Source: HXMU1420-13 sp024742815 | Lineage (GTDB): Bacteria > Bacteroidota > Rhodothermia > Balneolales > Balneolaceae | Direction of reading: 5' to 3' | Length of the DNA stretch: 64,000 nt | Assembly: GCA_024742815.1 (NCBI GenBank) | Contig: JANSXX010000001.1 | Coordinates: 434,001 to 498,000, forward strand | Shown: piece after piece, positions 61,973 to 64,000 of the stretch | Numbering within the stretch: the first letter of the stretch is position 1 | Layout of the letters: each line of letters starts with the position of its first letter | Notes under the pieces: model-generated | What the model saw: only the letters and a program-made list of their open reading frames with translations | Databases searched by the model: none | What the model was told of the DNA's origin: nothing | Translations under genes and position numbers: made by a program

Positions 61973-64000
61973 TCAAGAGCCGAGGAGATAAGAAAACTTG
62001 ATTAAGAATACGTTTTCCGGAGTTACAGAAAACAACCCGTCTACATCGGAACGTAAATCGAATTGGCCATTTCCACCATCAAAACCGGTTCTGCCTTGAT
62101 TCCATACAAAAAAGACCAACGAACCCGGACGATATTCCCACCTAATTACCAAATTAGATCGGAATTGACGGAAGCTAAAATCTTCGTTGTTCTCAAAATC
62201 ACGAGTTGTGAAGGATAAATCTCGATCGAATCGATCTTCAAAATTATCTGCTTTAGGATTGGTGATTACTTTCGGATCGGAATAATCTACTGAGCTAATG
62301 AATGGAGATCCGTAGTATTGAATGGTTAAATCCGGCGAAAGCACATAATCCATCCGTAGCGTTAAACTGGAAGTAATTTGATCGATTTCTCCAAAAATGT
62401 ATTTGTTCTCACCACCATCTTGCAGTGTGGTTAAATATTGAAGCTCGCTATTTCGAATATTTATGCTGGGGCGCAAACTTAAAAAGAGTGCGTCGCTTGG
62501 GCGATAACGGACAGATAAGCCGTAATTAATATTATGAGCAGCATCATCAAATCCCCAAAACTGACTGTGGTTCAATCCAAAAGAAATGTCCTGGCGATTG
62601 TCGGTATTTACATTCATAAAATAGTTATAGCCTCCCGGAACTTTCATCGATGGGCCGCCGCGTAAAAACGAATTAGAAACTTCATCACCTTCTAGATTAA
62701 ATCCACCATTTACAAACCAATAATTCTGAAGTTGACCATTTACGTTGATGTTACCGCCTTTAAAAGTGTTGGTTGCTCCAAAATCCCAGCCCGTCCACTG
62801 GTTTAAATTGATGTTTAGATTCCTAAACACTCCAATTGGGTTTGCAAATCGATAACCGGCCCACATCACCTGAAAAATGGAATCTCCACGGCGTAAAAAA
62901 CCCATATCATTAAGTTCAAGTCCGGGCGAGCGCCAAGTAACCCAGCCTAAATAACGCCAGCCACTATTTGCTTGCTTTCCAAATTGAATGTTTCCGCCAT
63001 GCCCTGATAATGAAGTTCTGGTGGGATCGAACGTGGTATAATCGTTATCGGGGCGTTGGTAAAACCTTCGTGATGATAGTTGTTGCTGTTCGATGGCAGC
63101 AGCCGTACCGTTAATTTGGCTGAAAACCACATTCGCCTGTAGATAATACGTTCGATCTTTCCAGAATTGCTGAAAGTTTAGTCCGCCTGTATATGCACTT
63201 TTGTTTAGGTTATTCAGCGATGGATCGTCGATCATTCGATTCGTCGCGGTTGCCATTCCTCCGAAAATGGTGTTGCCTTCATTGGCTTCCTGTTGAGCGC
63301 TTACTAAAAAATAATTCGTCATGGGCTCAACAATTTCCTCGCTATCGGTTCCATTTCGGAACACATCGGCGTATTCGGCGGCAGTTAAACTTTCCATCAC
63401 GCCAATATTCAAGCCGTTTTGTGTTTTACCTGTCAGTTTTACCGCTCCTAAAATCGTAGTGTTTCTGGGTATATCGGCATATTCGTTTTGGTCGCCATTT
63501 ACATCCGGAGAATTATGCGGACTTCTTCCGATGCGGCGAGAGTAAAAAAGATTATCGGATGAAAATGGATTTCCGCCACTGGAAATCTGGAAGGAGGTAA
63601 TATTTCGGCCTTCAATAAAAAATGGTCGGCGTTCTTGAAAAAACGATTCGAAAGCGGATAGATTTACTTCCGAGGGATCAGCTTCAACCTGCCCGAAATC
63701 AGGGTTAATGGTGAAATCGACCGTGAAATCGTTGGTAATGCCGATCTTTCCATCCAAACCAACATTTAGTGATGGGTCGGTTCCATCACGAAATGGATTA
63801 CCGGGTTCAGCTTCATAAGTTTCATACTTTACAACCGTGTAAGGCGCAATTTCGATCTGTTTTTTGGGTTTGATGCCTTGAATTCCATGCAAGGTTCCAA
63901 ACTGACTTACCCAGCCGGCACCTTCTTGAGGCATGTATTGCCAAACGGAACGTTCCTGATTACGGAAAAATCGACGCGTAAACTGAATGCCCCAGGTTTG
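61973..64000 (-). CDS. DUF5916 outer-membrane protein, N-terminus missing
   Basis: The frame is open through the right edge: codons before the Met at 63934 read WGIQFTRRFFRNQERSVWQYMPQEGAGWVSQFG (64000-63900), typical DUF5916 text, so the true start lies outside the window. The visible 675 residues are beta-rich, with PFRDGTDPSLNVGLDGKIGIT, FTINPDFGQVEADPSEVNLSAFE and ERRPFFIEGRN. A long run of amphipathic strands ends in FLIKFSYLLGS, as expected for an outer-membrane barrel. The missing part is usually a signal peptide and a carbohydrate-binding (CBM9-like) domain. Function unknown. Confidence 0.9.
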   Translation of the reverse strand, partial: QTWGIQFTRRFFRNQERSVWQYMPQEGAGWVSQFGTLHGIQGIKPKKQIEIAPYTVVKYETYEAEPGNPFRDGTDPSLNVGLDGKIGITNDFTVDFTINPDFGQVEADPSEVNLSAFESFFQERRPFFIEGRNITSFQISSGGNPFSSDNLFYSRRIGRSPHNSPDVNGDQNEYADIPRNTTILGAVKLTGKTQNGLNIGVMESLTAAEYADVFRNGTDSEEIVEPMTNYFLVSAQQEANEGNTIFGGMATATNRMIDDPSLNNLNKSAYTGGLNFQQFWKDRTYYLQANVVFSQINGTAAAIEQQQLSSRRFYQRPDNDYTTFDPTRTSLSGHGGNIQFGKQANSGWRYLGWVTWRSPGLELNDMGFLRRGDSIFQVMWAGYRFANPIGVFRNLNINLNQWTGWDFGATNTFKGGNINVNGQLQNYWFVNGGFNLEGDEVSNSFLRGGPSMKVPGGYNYFMNVNTDNRQDISFGLNHSQFWGFDDAAHNINYGLSVRYRPSDALFLSLRPSINIRNSELQYLTTLQDGGENKYIFGEIDQITSSLTLRMDYVLSPDLTIQYYGSPFISSVDYSDPKVITNPKADNFEDRFDRDLSFTTRDFENNEDFSFRQFRSNLVIRWEYRPGSLVFFVWNQGRTGFDGGNGQFDLRSDVDGLFSVTPENVFLIKFSYLLGS

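Overview
The window is a 64 kb stretch of a bacterial chromosome of moderate GC. It most likely comes from the Balneolota / Rhodothermota / Bacteroidota neighbourhood. Supporting signs are a type IX-like sorting tail with the YPNPFNPST motif on a cytochrome c protein, a gldC gene, two four-helix-bundle (S23/IVP-type) genes, many lipoproteins, a DUF5916 gene and TAnnTTTG-like promoter boxes. The genus is an inference.

Positions 1 to about 10812 are the right part of an integrative element; its left end lies outside the window. The element ends in the 5' half of a tRNA-Arg(ACG) gene beside a tyrosine integrase. Reading away from the integrase on the minus strand, it carries two unknown genes, an excisionase-like HTH gene, an unknown gene and a DnaG-like/AAA+ primase-helicase. 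Next comes a two-gene unit (an HTH-like protein, then a PrimPol-like/SF2 helicase), followed by a RadC-family gene and a DUF932 gene cut by the window edge.

The main discovery candidate is the two-gene unit at 1308-4511. In the standard code it looks like a shattered pseudogene. Each gene is in fact one uninterrupted frame (195 and 827 codons) broken only by TGA, never by TAA, TAG or an indel. There are 11 in-frame TGA codons, most at positions where Trp reads naturally, and both genes end in TAA. The reading frame runs unbroken through the PrimPol DxD, Walker A, DExx, SAT and QxxGRxR motifs. The rest of the element and the host use TGG for Trp and use TGA as a stop. This suggests a module with TGA reassigned (probably to Trp) inside a standard-code chromosome. 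It sits behind a TTGACA-17-TAGAAT promoter flanked by a 10-bp direct-repeat operator, with a pair of mutually exclusive hairpins between the two genes.

From 10860 to the end is ordinary chromosome. 11-19 kb holds a thioredoxin lipoprotein with ahcY, and L- and D-2-hydroxyglutarate-type dehydrogenases around a universal stress protein. 19-28 kb holds recN, RNA modification enzymes, gldC, a Memo-family gene, nth and envelope lipoproteins. 28-34 kb holds a three-subunit transhydrogenase (pnt) operon and trxB. 34-46 kb holds comM, priA (with a damaged second zinc site), a GCS2-CBS protein, an AstE/AspA-family hydrolase, scpB and rluB. 46-64 kb holds secreted or envelope proteins: a zinc metalloprotease, a BNR-repeat protein, a sterol-desaturase-family enzyme, a giant lamin-tail protein, an alcohol dehydrogenase with an SDR, and a DUF5916 protein cut by the right edge. 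Several small-scale scars and dispersed repeats (duplicated gene end, duplicated comM leader, 8-bp tandem arrays) are listed separately.
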